From assembly GCA_020636325.1 (NCBI GenBank), contig JACJYC010000011.1, positions 1 to 64,000 on the forward strand: a DNA stretch of 64,000 bases. Direction: 5' to 3'. The position numbers and the translations under genes were made by a program. This stretch comes from Lewinellaceae bacterium. Its GTDB lineage: Bacteria; Bacteroidota; Bacteroidia; Chitinophagales; Saprospiraceae. Of this stretch, positions 26,909-36,012 are shown piece after piece. Below the pieces are notes generated by a model that was not told the DNA's origin, ran no database searches, and saw nothing but the letters and a program-made list of their open reading frames with translations. Positions within the stretch are counted from its first letter, which is position 1; each line of letters opens with the position of its first letter.

Positions 26909-27847
26909 TTGAAGACATACGCCTTTCATATTGCTGTGCTCATGCTCCTGGTGGCCTCCTGCAAACCGGCTCAAAAGGTATATATGTTCAGCACCTTTCG
27001 GGAGCCGGCGGATCAGGGGTTATACCTGGCGTACAGCTATGACGGCTTGCGGTGGAACGACCTCGGCGGGCCCTGGCTTGCGCCGCAGGTAGGCGCCCAG
27101 AAGGTAATGCGGGACCCATCCGTTGTCCGGGCGCCCGACGGGACCTTTCAGCTGGTGTGGACGTCTTCCTGGCGCGGTGACCTGGGTTTCGGGTACGCGC
27201 ATTCAAAAGACCTCATCCACTGGTCGCCGCAAAAACTGATCCCGGCGATGGCCTTCGATACCGCCACGGTCAATGTATGGGCTCCGGAATTGTTCTACGA
27301 TCAGTACCAAAAGGCGTACATCATCATCTGGGCTTCGACCATACCCTACAAATTCGAAAAGGGCATCGAGGAGGAAAACAACAACCACCGGATGTACTAT
27401 ACGGTCACCAAAGATTTTGAAACCTTCAGCGAGACCAGGCTCTTTCTGGATCCGAACTTCAGCGTCATCGATGCCGTGATCGTGGAGCGCGGAAAGGAGG
27501 ATTACGTGCTGGTGCTGAAAGACAATACCCGGCCGGAAAGGGACCTGAAGGTTGCCTTCGGCCCCTCGCCGCTTGGCCCCTTCACCCATATTTCACCGCC
27601 CTTTACCGAAAAATTCACCGAAGGCCCTTCCGTGCTCAAAAAAGACGGCGCCTGGTATATTTTCTACGACGCCTACCAGCAAAAGCAATACGGCGTCAGC
27701 AGAACAACGGATTTCATCCATTTTGAGGACGTCTCTTCCCAGGCGCATCTGCCCGAGGGGCATAAGCACGGGACCATCTTTGAGGTAGATCAACCCGTGC
27801 TGAAACGGCTGATCAGGGAATCGAAAAAGCGAAAAGCGCATGATTAA
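26909..27847 (+). CDS. GH43-like five-bladed propeller lipoprotein
   Basis: 312 residues starting at a TTG; lipobox LLVASC. The GH43 catalytic triad can be placed: Asp69 (VMRDPSVV), Asp188 (SVIDAVIV) and Glu238 (FTEGPSVL). Blades have typical DGTFQLVWTSSWRG, DLIHWSPQKL and NNHRMYYTVTKDF motifs. The family covers arabinofuranosidases, xylosidases and galactosidases, so arabinose or galactose removal from pectin is likely. An ATG at 26898 opens a four-codon frame (MNNH) whose stop overlaps the TTG, so re-initiation is possible. The gene's 3' end overlaps the next gene by 8 bp, so they are probably translated together. Confidence 0.85.
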   Translation: MKTYAFHIAVLMLLVASCKPAQKVYMFSTFREPADQGLYLAYSYDGLRWNDLGGPWLAPQVGAQKVMRDPSVVRAPDGTFQLVWTSSWRGDLGFGYAHSKDLIHWSPQKLIPAMAFDTATVNVWAPELFYDQYQKAYIIIWASTIPYKFEKGIEEENNNHRMYYTVTKDFETFSETRLFLDPNFSVIDAVIVERGKEDYVLVLKDNTRPERDLKVAFGPSPLGPFTHISPPFTEKFTEGPSVLKKDGAWYIFYDAYQQKQYGVSRTTDFIHFEDVSSQAHLPEGHKHGTIFEVDQPVLKRLIRESKKRKAHD

Positions 27848-30800
27848 AAAGCTATCCATATTCCTGTTTTCATTCACCATCCTTTTTTCCAACTCCATTC
27901 AAGGGCAGGACGGCGTTTTTTATACGGGCGACACCAAAGTCAATGTCGACTACCACCACGGACAATTGCCACCGGCCATGGGTGTGCACAACATCCAGGT
28001 GATGCGGGCCGACCGCGAACACCCCGAAACGGCAGACGGACTGGGCTGGACCTACAACCACGCGCCCATGCTGGCTTACTGGAATAACCGGTTTTATCTG
28101 GAGTACCTCAATGATCCCGTCGGTGAGCATATCGCACCGGGGCGCTCCATGTTGGTGACGTCAGAAAATGGGTACGATTGGTCCGTGCCGGTGACCGTTT
28201 TTCCGGAATACCCCATTCCGGACGGCACCTTCAAGGAAGGGGCGGAGGATGTTCGCGCAAAGAACCAGAAAGCCGTGATGCACCAACGGATGGGGTTTTT
28301 CGTTCCCGGATCCGGAGCAAAATTATTATGCCTCGGCTATTACGGCATTTCCCTCAACGAGGACGACAGCCCCAATGACGGCAAAGGAATAGGCCGGGTG
28401 GTCCGCGAGATCCGCAAGGACGGCTCCTTCGGTCCCATTTATTTCATCCGGTACAACGCCAGGTTCAACGAGGGCAACACCATTTATCCCTTTTATAAAA
28501 AAAGCGCAGACAAGGCGTTTGTAGCCGCCTGCGACGAACTCCTGGCCAATCCCCTGATCGTGCAGCAATGGGTGGAAGAAGCGGACCGGGACGATCCCAT
28601 TATTCCCCTGAAACAGCAATACAAGGCATTTTGCTACTATCACCTGGACAACGGCGATGTGGTCGGCCTGTGGAAACACGCCCTCACAGCCGTCAGCAAG
28701 GACGAAGGCAAGACCTGGACCCAACCCCACCGGGGCAAAAGTTTTGTGAACAGCAACGCAAAAATTTGGGGGCAAAAAACAAGCGACGGCAAATTCGCCA
28801 CCGTCTACAACCCCTCCGAATTCAGGTGGCCGCTGGCGATCTCCGTCAGCGATGACGGCCTGAATTACAAAAACCTGCTGCTGGTGAACGGCGAGATCAG
28901 CACCATGCGCTACGGCGGGAATTTCAAATCCTACGGGCCGCAGTACGTAAGGGGTATCCTCGAAGGCAACGGCACACCGCCCGACGGCAACCTCTGGGTC
29001 AGCTACAGCATGAACAAGGAGGATATCTGGGTTTCCAGGATCCAGGTACCGGTCGTGGCGGAAGCCGTCGAACAGGTCAACGACGTATTCTCTCAAATGC
29101 CGGAAGGCCGGGAACTGGCCGAATGGAACCTTTTCAGCCCGGTCCGGGCACGCGTCCGGATCGAAAAGCGGGGAGATGACCGTTATCTGGCGCTCCACGA
29201 CAAGGATGCTTTTGATTACGCCGTCGCCGACCGGCTGTTTCCCCCGTCCGGAAACGTCGCGGTGGAATTCGAGATCACAGCGGCGCAGAACGACCGCGGC
29301 ATGCTGCAGGTTGAATTGCAGGACCGGCAGAATGATCCGGCTACCCGGTTGATCTGGGACAGCGACGGCTATCTGAAATACAAGGACGGCTACCGGGTCA
29401 AGAACATCGGGCCCTATCAAAAGGGCGAGCGCTATAAGATCAGGTGGGAAGCCGACGTGGAGAATCGCTTTTGCCGCTTGTCCGTCAATGACAAGCACGT
29501 AAAGGATTTTCTTTTTTTCAATCCGGTCCACAGTTTGCAGCGCATCTTGTTCCGAACGGGCGAGGTGCGCCGTTTCCCGGATGCGGACACGCCCACCGAT
29601 CAGGATTTTGATGCGGATCAATCCGGCGCGGATATCAAAGAGGCCGTCTTCTATCTCAAATACCTGAAAACCATGCCCGTCGGCCAATCGGCGGCGGTTT
29701 TAAAGGCAGATGACTACAAGACATACGTGGATTATTTCAACCGGATGGAGGACGAGAACATCGTACAGGCCATTCCCAATGACCAGGCCTGGGATTGGAT
29801 GAAGGAAAATATCCCGCTATTCGATTGTCCGCAGGATAATTTCCGGGAGATGTACTACTACCGGTGGTGGACCCTCCGGAAGCACATTGAGGAAACGCCG
29901 GTCGGCAACGCCTTCACCGAGTTTTTGGTCGAGCGTTCCTATGCCGACAAATACAACCTGATCGCCTGCGCGGTCGGGCACCATACCTACGAATCCCGCT
30001 GGCTCCGGAATCCCGGTTACCTGAAGAGCAACCTCAGGGTCTGGTACCGGGGCAATGAAGGCCGCCCGATGAACAAGCTGCACAAGTTCAGCAACTGGAA
30101 TGCGGACGCGGTCTACAATTATTACCTGCAGTCGTCGGATACCAGTTTTGTGGTCGACCTTCTCCCTGATCTGGTTGCAGATTTCGGCAAATGGGAGGAA
30201 GAACGGCAATTGAAGGGCGGCCTGTTCTGGCAGGAGGATGTAAAGGACGGGATGGAAGAGCAGATTTCCGGCGGCCGGAAGGTCGAAAACCGTCGCCCTA
30301 CCATCAACAGTTACATGTACGGCAACGCAAAGGCCATCTCGGAAATAGCCGGATTGGCAGGTGAACCCGCACTGGCCGAAACCTACGAAAAAAAGGCGAT
30401 CCGGCTGAAGGAACTGGTATTGGACAGCCTTTGGAACGACGAAAGCGCTTTTTTTGAAACGGTCAGGGAAACGGGCGGTTTTGCCGGCGTGCGCGAGGCC
30501 ATCGGCTACATTCCCTGGTATTTCAACCTGCCCGACCAGGCGCAAAGCATCGCCTGGACGCAGGTGCTCGATGAAGCGGGCTTCAAGGCCCCGTTCGGGT
30601 TGACCACCGCCGAACAGCGGCACCCGGAATTCAGAAGCCACGGATGCTGCAAGTGCGAATGGGACGGCGCCGTCTGGCCCTTTTCCACCTCGCAGGTACT
30701 GACCGGAATGGCCAACCTGCTCAACAATTACGACCAGGATATCATCCACAAGGCACAATACTTCGACCAGTTGGAAACCTATGTGGAATCCCAATATTAC

Positions 30801-31160
30801 CGCGGCCGCCCATACATCGGCGAGTACCTGGATGAATCGACCGGCTACTGGCTGAAAGGGGACCAGGAACGCAGCAGGTATTACAATCATTCCACCTTCA
30901 TCGACCTGATGATCACCGGCCTGGTCGGGCTTCGGCCGCGGGCGGATGATGTGGTCGAGGTCAATCCAATGGTTCCTGCGGATCGCTGGGATTGGTTCTG
31001 TCTGGACAACGTACCCTACCACGGTCAAACCCTGACGATCATCTGGGACAAGACCGGGCAGAAATACCGCCGGGGAAAGGGGTTGACCGTCCTGCAGAAC
31101 GGACTGGTGGTCGGCCATACGGATGAACTGGGGAAAATAACCTGTGCGATAAAGAACTGA
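27840..31160 (+). CDS. GH143-GH142-like fusion: Dha hydrolase plus beta-L-arabinofuranosidase
   Basis: 1106 residues. Signal peptide ends near SIQGQ. Residues about 24-410 form a propeller with sialidase-like wording (MLVTSENGYDWSVPVTVF, AVSKDEGKTWTQPHRG, ISVSDDGLNYKNLLL). A beta-sandwich spans about 415-600. Residues 640-1030 form an (alpha/alpha)6 six-hairpin domain (NWNADAVYNYYLQSSDTSF, GCCKCEWDGAVWPFSTSQ), then a small C-terminal sandwich. This order and length fit BT1020, whose N-terminal GH143 domain releases Dha (3-deoxy-D-lyxo-heptulosaric acid) and whose C-terminal GH142 domain removes beta-L-arabinofuranose from RG-II. I infer the same pair of activities by architecture and neighbourhood; a sialidase-like plus MGH1-like protein of other specificity is the alternative. 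Confidence 0.65.
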   Translation: MIKKLSIFLFSFTILFSNSIQGQDGVFYTGDTKVNVDYHHGQLPPAMGVHNIQVMRADREHPETADGLGWTYNHAPMLAYWNNRFYLEYLNDPVGEHIAPGRSMLVTSENGYDWSVPVTVFPEYPIPDGTFKEGAEDVRAKNQKAVMHQRMGFFVPGSGAKLLCLGYYGISLNEDDSPNDGKGIGRVVREIRKDGSFGPIYFIRYNARFNEGNTIYPFYKKSADKAFVAACDELLANPLIVQQWVEEADRDDPIIPLKQQYKAFCYYHLDNGDVVGLWKHALTAVSKDEGKTWTQPHRGKSFVNSNAKIWGQKTSDGKFATVYNPSEFRWPLAISVSDDGLNYKNLLLVNGEISTMRYGGNFKSYGPQYVRGILEGNGTPPDGNLWVSYSMNKEDIWVSRIQVPVVAEAVEQVNDVFSQMPEGRELAEWNLFSPVRARVRIEKRGDDRYLALHDKDAFDYAVADRLFPPSGNVAVEFEITAAQNDRGMLQVELQDRQNDPATRLIWDSDGYLKYKDGYRVKNIGPYQKGERYKIRWEADVENRFCRLSVNDKHVKDFLFFNPVHSLQRILFRTGEVRRFPDADTPTDQDFDADQSGADIKEAVFYLKYLKTMPVGQSAAVLKADDYKTYVDYFNRMEDENIVQAIPNDQAWDWMKENIPLFDCPQDNFREMYYYRWWTLRKHIEETPVGNAFTEFLVERSYADKYNLIACAVGHHTYESRWLRNPGYLKSNLRVWYRGNEGRPMNKLHKFSNWNADAVYNYYLQSSDTSFVVDLLPDLVADFGKWEEERQLKGGLFWQEDVKDGMEEQISGGRKVENRRPTINSYMYGNAKAISEIAGLAGEPALAETYEKKAIRLKELVLDSLWNDESAFFETVRETGGFAGVREAIGYIPWYFNLPDQAQSIAWTQVLDEAGFKAPFGLTTAEQRHPEFRSHGCCKCEWDGAVWPFSTSQVLTGMANLLNNYDQDIIHKAQYFDQLETYVESQYYRGRPYIGEYLDESTGYWLKGDQERSRYYNHSTFIDLMITGLVGLRPRADDVVEVNPMVPADRWDWFCLDNVPYHGQTLTIIWDKTGQKYRRGKGLTVLQNGLVVGHTDELGKITCAIKN

Positions 31161-31165
31161 CCGAT

Positions 31166-32269
31166 ATGAAAGGCCTAAAATTGATGATCATCCTTGCCGT
31201 TTTCCAATGCTATCAATGCGCGGCCCCTTCCGCTGTCCGGAAGGCGGCTGCCCCCGATTTCAGGACCGGCATTGTCAGCGAAGAATTCATTTTTGAAAAA
31301 GCCCCCTACCCTTCCTGCCACGCGGCCACCATTGCGGAAACCCCGGAAGGTCTGGTTGCAGCCTGGTTCGGGGGCACCCGCGAACGGCATCCCGACGTAG
31401 GCATCTGGGTATCCCAATACCGCGACGGGTCCTGGACGGAAGCCATAGAAGCGGCCGACGGCGTCCAGAATGACACCCTGCGTTATCCGACCTGGAATCC
31501 CGTACTTTTTCAGGTCCCGGCCGGTGAATTATTGCTTTTTTATAAAGTGGGGCCGAGCCCTTCCACCTGGTGGGGCATGGTCAAACGCTCAGCCGACCAT
31601 GGCCGGACCTGGAGCGAGGCCGTCAAGCTGCCGGACGGCTATATCGGGCCGGTCAAGAACAAACCCGTTTTGCTGCCCAACGGCAACCTGATCTGCCCGT
31701 CCAGCACGGAGGGCGACGGCTGGCGGGTGCATTTCGAGATCAGCCCCGATTTTGGGAAAACCTGGCGCAAGGTGGGTCCTATCAACGACCCTGCCGTATA
31801 CGACATCATTCAACCCAGCATATTGCAACACCCGGACGGGCGGCTGCAGATCCTGTGCCGGAGCCGCAACAGCGTGCTGGCCTCCGCCTGGTCATCCGAT
31901 CAGGGCGAGAACTGGTCATTGGTTCGCGACTCCGGGCTGCCGAACAACAACTCCGGCACCGATGCGGTCACCCTCTCCGACGGCAGGTTCCTGGTAGCCT
32001 ATAACCATGTAAAAACACCGGTCGGCGCCAGAAAGGGACACCGCACGCCCTTGAATGTGGCCGTATCAAAAGACGGGAAACACTGGGAGGCGGCGCTGGT
32101 CATCGAAGATTCCGAGATCGGTCAGTACTCCTACCCCGCCGTCATCCAGACAGCCGACGGGATGGTGCACCTGGTGTACACCTGGCGGCGGGAAAGGATC
32201 AAACACGTGGTCATCGATCCGAAAAAACTGGTCACGGCCCCGATCATTTATGAACAATGGCCGGAGTGA
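31166..32269 (+). CDS. Exported Asp-box (BNR) propeller, sialidase superfamily
   Basis: 367 residues with a signal/lipoprotein-like start (lipobox possibly CYQCA). Four Asp-boxes are visible: SADHGRTWSE, SPDFGKTWRK, SSDQGENWSL and SKDGKHWEA. N-terminal ATIAETPEGLVAAWFGGTRE is characteristic of the BNR_2 sialidase-like group in PULs. A true sialidase is unlikely in a pectin locus; keto-deoxy sugars of RG-II (Kdo, Dha) are structurally like sialic acid, so a Kdo- or Dha-releasing hydrolase is a reasonable inference. It begins 5 bp after the GH143-GH142-like gene. Confidence 0.8.
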   Translation: MKGLKLMIILAVFQCYQCAAPSAVRKAAAPDFRTGIVSEEFIFEKAPYPSCHAATIAETPEGLVAAWFGGTRERHPDVGIWVSQYRDGSWTEAIEAADGVQNDTLRYPTWNPVLFQVPAGELLLFYKVGPSPSTWWGMVKRSADHGRTWSEAVKLPDGYIGPVKNKPVLLPNGNLICPSSTEGDGWRVHFEISPDFGKTWRKVGPINDPAVYDIIQPSILQHPDGRLQILCRSRNSVLASAWSSDQGENWSLVRDSGLPNNNSGTDAVTLSDGRFLVAYNHVKTPVGARKGHRTPLNVAVSKDGKHWEAALVIEDSEIGQYSYPAVIQTADGMVHLVYTWRRERIKHVVIDPKKLVTAPIIYEQWPE

Positions 32270-32332
32270 AACATCGTTCCTCCCCCATTCCCAGATTAAA
32301 AAAACTTTCTTAGTGCTATAACCATTTTTCCA

Positions 32333-33205
32333 ATGAAATTCCAATACCTGCTCCTGCTTCCGCTTGTTTTACCCGGTTATCTCTCCAGGCCCTGCCCGGC
32401 TCAAACGGACCCGGGTTACAAAGTCGCCGTCTGCGACTGGATGATCCTGAAAAGGCAAAAACCGGGCGCTTTCGACCGCACAAAGGAGATCGGCGCAGAC
32501 GGCCTGGAGCTGGACATGGGCGGCCTCGGCGACCGGCCGACCTTCGATAACCAATTGCTCGACCCGATCCATCGCAAGGAATTCATGGATGCGGCTGATC
32601 GAACCGGACTGGAAATCGCCTCGATCGCTATGTCCGGGTTTTATGCCCAGAATTTCGCCACCCGGGAAGGCATCGAACGGATCATGGACGATTGCATCAA
32701 TACCATGAATTTGCTGGGCGTGAAAACGGCCTTCCTGCCGCTGGGCGTGCAGAATGACCTGACCAAATACCCGGAACTGAGACCCGCCGTGGTGGAGCGG
32801 TTGAAGCTGTTCGGCAAAAAAGCGGAAGCTGCGGGCGTGGTCATCGGCATCGAAACCGCGCTTACCGCCGCCGAGGAGGTGCAATTGCTGGATGAGATCG
32901 GCTCCGACGCCGTCCGGATCTATTTTAATTTCCAGAATCCCCTGGAAGGCGGCAGAGACTTGTACGAAGAATTAAAGATCCTGGGAAAGGACCGGATCTG
33001 CCAGATACACGCTACCGATACGGACGGCGTATGGCTGGAGAAAAATACCCGCATTGATATGGACCGGGTGAAAAAAGTGCTGGATGAGATGGGGTGGAGC
33101 GGCTGGCTGGTCATCGAACGTTCCAGGGATAAAGACAATTCAAGGGATGTCATCGGCAATTACGGCGCCAATGCCCGTTTCCTGAAATCCGTTTTTCAAA
33201 AATAA
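32333..33205 (+). CDS. Exported sugar isomerase/epimerase-like TIM barrel
   Basis: 290 residues of the xylose-isomerase-like / AP endonuclease 2 superfamily with a signal peptide ending near CPAQ. Metal-site-type residues appear in GADGLELDMGGLG, VVIGIETALTAAEE, CQIHATDTDGVW and WLVIERSRDKD, where a Glu, Asp/His and final Glu line the barrel mouth. Export is unusual for sugar isomerases but common for this clade in Bacteroidota catabolic loci. Substrate unknown; perhaps an epimerisation or isomerisation of a released sugar in the periplasm. Confidence 0.8.
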   Translation: MKFQYLLLLPLVLPGYLSRPCPAQTDPGYKVAVCDWMILKRQKPGAFDRTKEIGADGLELDMGGLGDRPTFDNQLLDPIHRKEFMDAADRTGLEIASIAMSGFYAQNFATREGIERIMDDCINTMNLLGVKTAFLPLGVQNDLTKYPELRPAVVERLKLFGKKAEAAGVVIGIETALTAAEEVQLLDEIGSDAVRIYFNFQNPLEGGRDLYEELKILGKDRICQIHATDTDGVWLEKNTRIDMDRVKKVLDEMGWSGWLVIERSRDKDNSRDVIGNYGANARFLKSVFQK

Positions 33206-33216
33206 GCTGATCCGAC

Positions 33217-35112
33217 ATGAATGCCAAGCTGATGATCGCCGCCGTTTTATGGCTTTTTTCAGGGTTCAGATCAACCCCCGCACCGCCGGCTCAACCCGCA
33301 ACCATCTGGGTGGCGCCGGATGGAGACGATAAAAACCCCGGGACCAAAGAATCCCCGCTCGCCTCCGTGGACATGGCGCAGCGCAAGGCCCGCGAATTGA
33401 GGCGGCTGAACGATGCGTCCGTTGCCGAGGGGATCCAAATTATTTTGAAGGGTGGGCAGTATTCCCTGGCGGAACCGCTGATCTTCAGGCCGGAGGATAA
33501 CGGAACGCCCGCCAGCCCGACCCGCATTATAGCGGCGGAAGGCGAAAAGCCCGTTCTCAGCGGAGGCGTCAGGATCGAAAACTGGCAACCGGTCAGGGGC
33601 GTGCTGAAGGGGCTTCCCCAAAACGCGAACGGACACGTTTGGGCAGCGGATATTCCGGTGATCGGCGGCCGGCGGCTTTTATTCCGCCAATTGTGGATCA
33701 ACGGCAGCAAAGCCGTTCGGGCGAGCACCCTGAACGACGGAAAATTGCCCAGGATACTGTCCGTCGACAAATCCGCGGAGGAAATGTGGATCCCGGTTCC
33801 CGGCTTCGACCCGGAAAATATCGGGCAGCTGGAATTCGTCATTCATCAATGGTGGGCCATCGCGATCCTGCGGGTCAAGTCGATCCGGGTCGAAAAGGAT
33901 AAGGCCCTGGTTAAATTTCACCAACCCGAAAGCCGGATTGAATTTGAACACCCATGGCCGGCCCCCTTTATTGATGAGAAAAAGGAACTGAACGGGAATT
34001 CCGCCTTCTATTTCACAAATGCGCTCAGCCTGCTGAATTCGCCCGGCGAGTGGTACGCGGATCTGAATGGCGGAAAACTTTACTACTGGCCCCGCGAGGG
34101 AGAGGACCTGAATGCCGCTTCGTGCATCGTGCCCGTATTGGAGGAGCTGGTCCGGGTTGAAGGAACGACCGATCATCCGGTTAAGCATATTGCTTTCCAG
34201 GGGATCGCTTTCGGGCATTCCGCCTGGTTGCGGCCTTCCGTAAAAGGGCATGTCCCCTTGCAGGCCGGCTGGTCGATAACCGAGGCGTACAAATTGAAGA
34301 TCCCGGGGACGCCGGACAAGGCAGGGTTGGAAAATCAGGCCTGGATCGAAAGACAGGCGTCCGCCGTTTCGGTAAAAAACGCGCATGACATCCGCTTTGA
34401 AAAATGCAGCTTTGAGCACCTGGCGGCAACAGGTCTGGATTTTGTGACCGGCACGCACCACAACCTCGTCGACGGATGCCTGTTCAGGGACATCGGGGGT
34501 ACGGCCATCCAGATGGGATTCTTCGGCAGCCCCCAGGTAGAAGCGCATCTTCCTTATGACCCGGCCGATGAGCGGGAGGTCTGCCGGTTTGAAACCATAT
34601 CCAACAACCTCATCACCGATTGCACCAACGAGGATTGGGGATGCGTGGGCATCAGCGTCGGTTATGCGCACGATATCGATATTCAGCACAACGAGGTGAG
34701 CTATATCAACTATTCCGGCATCTGCATCGGATGGGGCTGGACAAAAACCGTCAATTGCATGAAAAACAACCGGGTTTTTGCCAATCAGATCCACCATTTC
34801 GCCCGAAACATGTACGACGTCGGCGGGATCTACACCCTTTCCGCCCAACCGAACACGGAAATCAGCGACAACTATATCCACCACCTGGAAAAAGCCCCTT
34901 ACGCCCATATTCCCGAGCATTATCAATACATATACCTCGATGAAAAATCCTCTTTCATCCGCGTGATCAACAACTGGACGGAGAAGGAAAAGTTTTTCTC
35001 CAACTCCCCGGGCCCCGGAAACCATTGGGAAAACAACGGCCCCGCTGTCGCGGATTCGATCCGCACAAAAGCTGGCCTCCCCGAGCCCTATCAATACCTG
35101 TTGAAATGGTAA
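33217..35112 (+). CDS. Exported beta-helix protein, GH141-like
   Basis: 631 residues. After a signal peptide comes TIWVAPDGDDKNPGTKESPL, typical of DUF1565/right-handed beta-helix proteins, then RPEDNGTPASPTRIIAAEGE and an inserted beta domain. C-terminal rungs include DIRFEKCSFEHLAATGLDFV, WGCVGISVGYAHDIDIQHNE and MYDVGGIYTLSAQPNTEISD. GH141, founded by BT1002, an alpha-L-fucosidase of RG-II breakdown, has this fold and wording, so GH141 is my best guess. Last gene of the + strand block; 5 bp after its stop region the repeat array begins. Confidence 0.75.
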   Translation: MNAKLMIAAVLWLFSGFRSTPAPPAQPATIWVAPDGDDKNPGTKESPLASVDMAQRKARELRRLNDASVAEGIQIILKGGQYSLAEPLIFRPEDNGTPASPTRIIAAEGEKPVLSGGVRIENWQPVRGVLKGLPQNANGHVWAADIPVIGGRRLLFRQLWINGSKAVRASTLNDGKLPRILSVDKSAEEMWIPVPGFDPENIGQLEFVIHQWWAIAILRVKSIRVEKDKALVKFHQPESRIEFEHPWPAPFIDEKKELNGNSAFYFTNALSLLNSPGEWYADLNGGKLYYWPREGEDLNAASCIVPVLEELVRVEGTTDHPVKHIAFQGIAFGHSAWLRPSVKGHVPLQAGWSITEAYKLKIPGTPDKAGLENQAWIERQASAVSVKNAHDIRFEKCSFEHLAATGLDFVTGTHHNLVDGCLFRDIGGTAIQMGFFGSPQVEAHLPYDPADEREVCRFETISNNLITDCTNEDWGCVGISVGYAHDIDIQHNEVSYINYSGICIGWGWTKTVNCMKNNRVFANQIHHFARNMYDVGGIYTLSAQPNTEISDNYIHHLEKAPYAHIPEHYQYIYLDEKSSFIRVINNWTEKEKFFSNSPGPGNHWENNGPAVADSIRTKAGLPEPYQYLLKW

Positions 35113-35990
35113 CCCTGAGTGCCCTGAACGGTCAAACCCAGCTTATCAATCCGCCTGCGCACAGGCTTACCCCGGCTTAATAATCTGCCGCCCCTGAGTG
35201 TCCTGAGTGCCCTGAGTGGTCCAAACAACCCCAAAACCCCTGAGTGCCCTGAGTGCCCTGAGTGGTCCAATTAACCCCAAACCCCTGAGTGTCCCTGAGT
35301 GCCCTGAGTGCCCTGTCCAATTAACCCCAAAACCCTGAGTGTCCTGAGTGCCCTGAGTGGTCCAAATAACCCCAAAACCCTGAGTGCCCTGAGTGCCCTG
35401 AGTGGTCAAACCCAGCTTATCAATCCGCCTACGCACAGGCTTACCCCGGCTTAATAATCTGCCGCCCCTGAGTGCCCTGAGTGCCCTGAGTGGTCCAATT
35501 AACCCCAAACCCCTGAGTGCCCTGAGTGCCCTGAGTGGTCAAACCCAGCTTATCAATCCGCCTCGCACAGGCTTACCCCCTTAATAATCCCCCTCTGAGT
35601 GCCCTGAGTGCCCTGAGTGGTCCAATTAACCCCAAACCCCTGAGTGCCCTGAGTGCCCTGAGTGGTCCAAACAACCCCAAAACCCTGAGTGCCCTGAGTG
35701 CCCCAGCTTATCAATCCGCCTGCACAGGCTGGTCCAAATCTGCCCCAAAACCCCTGAGTGCCCTGAGTGCCCTGAGTGGTCCAATTAACCCCAAACCCCT
35801 GAGTGCCCTGAGTGCCCTGAGTGGTCCAAACAACCCCAAAACCTCTGAGTGCTCTGAGTGGTCAAACCCAGCTTATCAATCCGCCTACGCACAGGCTTAC
35901 CCCGGCTTAATAATCTGCCGCCTCTGAGTGCCCTGAGTGCCCTGAGTGGTCCAATTAACCCCAAAACCTCTGAGTGCCCTGAGTGGTCTA
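35113..35990 (+). repeat. Composite tandem repeat array 1
   Basis: About 880 bp built from two modules. Module A is 2-3 copies of a 9-bp unit (CCTGAGTGC) ending CCTGAGTGG, plus a spacer TCCAATTAACCCCAAA. Module B is about 56 bp, starting CCCAGCTTATCAATCCGCCT and ending CTTAATAATCTGCCGCC; full copies lie at 35137-35192, 35411-35466 and 35867-35922, with shorter ones at 35544-35593 and 35702-35730. Within B, CTTATCAATCCGCC and CTTAATAATCTGCCGCC are imperfect direct repeats. The same B module makes up the inverted array at 62841-63437. It lies between a stop codon and the DUF3826-like gene. An open frame through it is only a by-product of the 9-bp period. Confidence 0.95.
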
Positions 35991-36012
35991 AACAAAATAA
36001 AAATTCAACAAC

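Noticed and set aside
35535..35927. 130-residue frame LSALSALSGPINPKP... through repeat array 1
   Set aside because: The 9-bp unit keeps the frame open by arithmetic; spacing breaks it in neighbouring units, and it ends inside the array.
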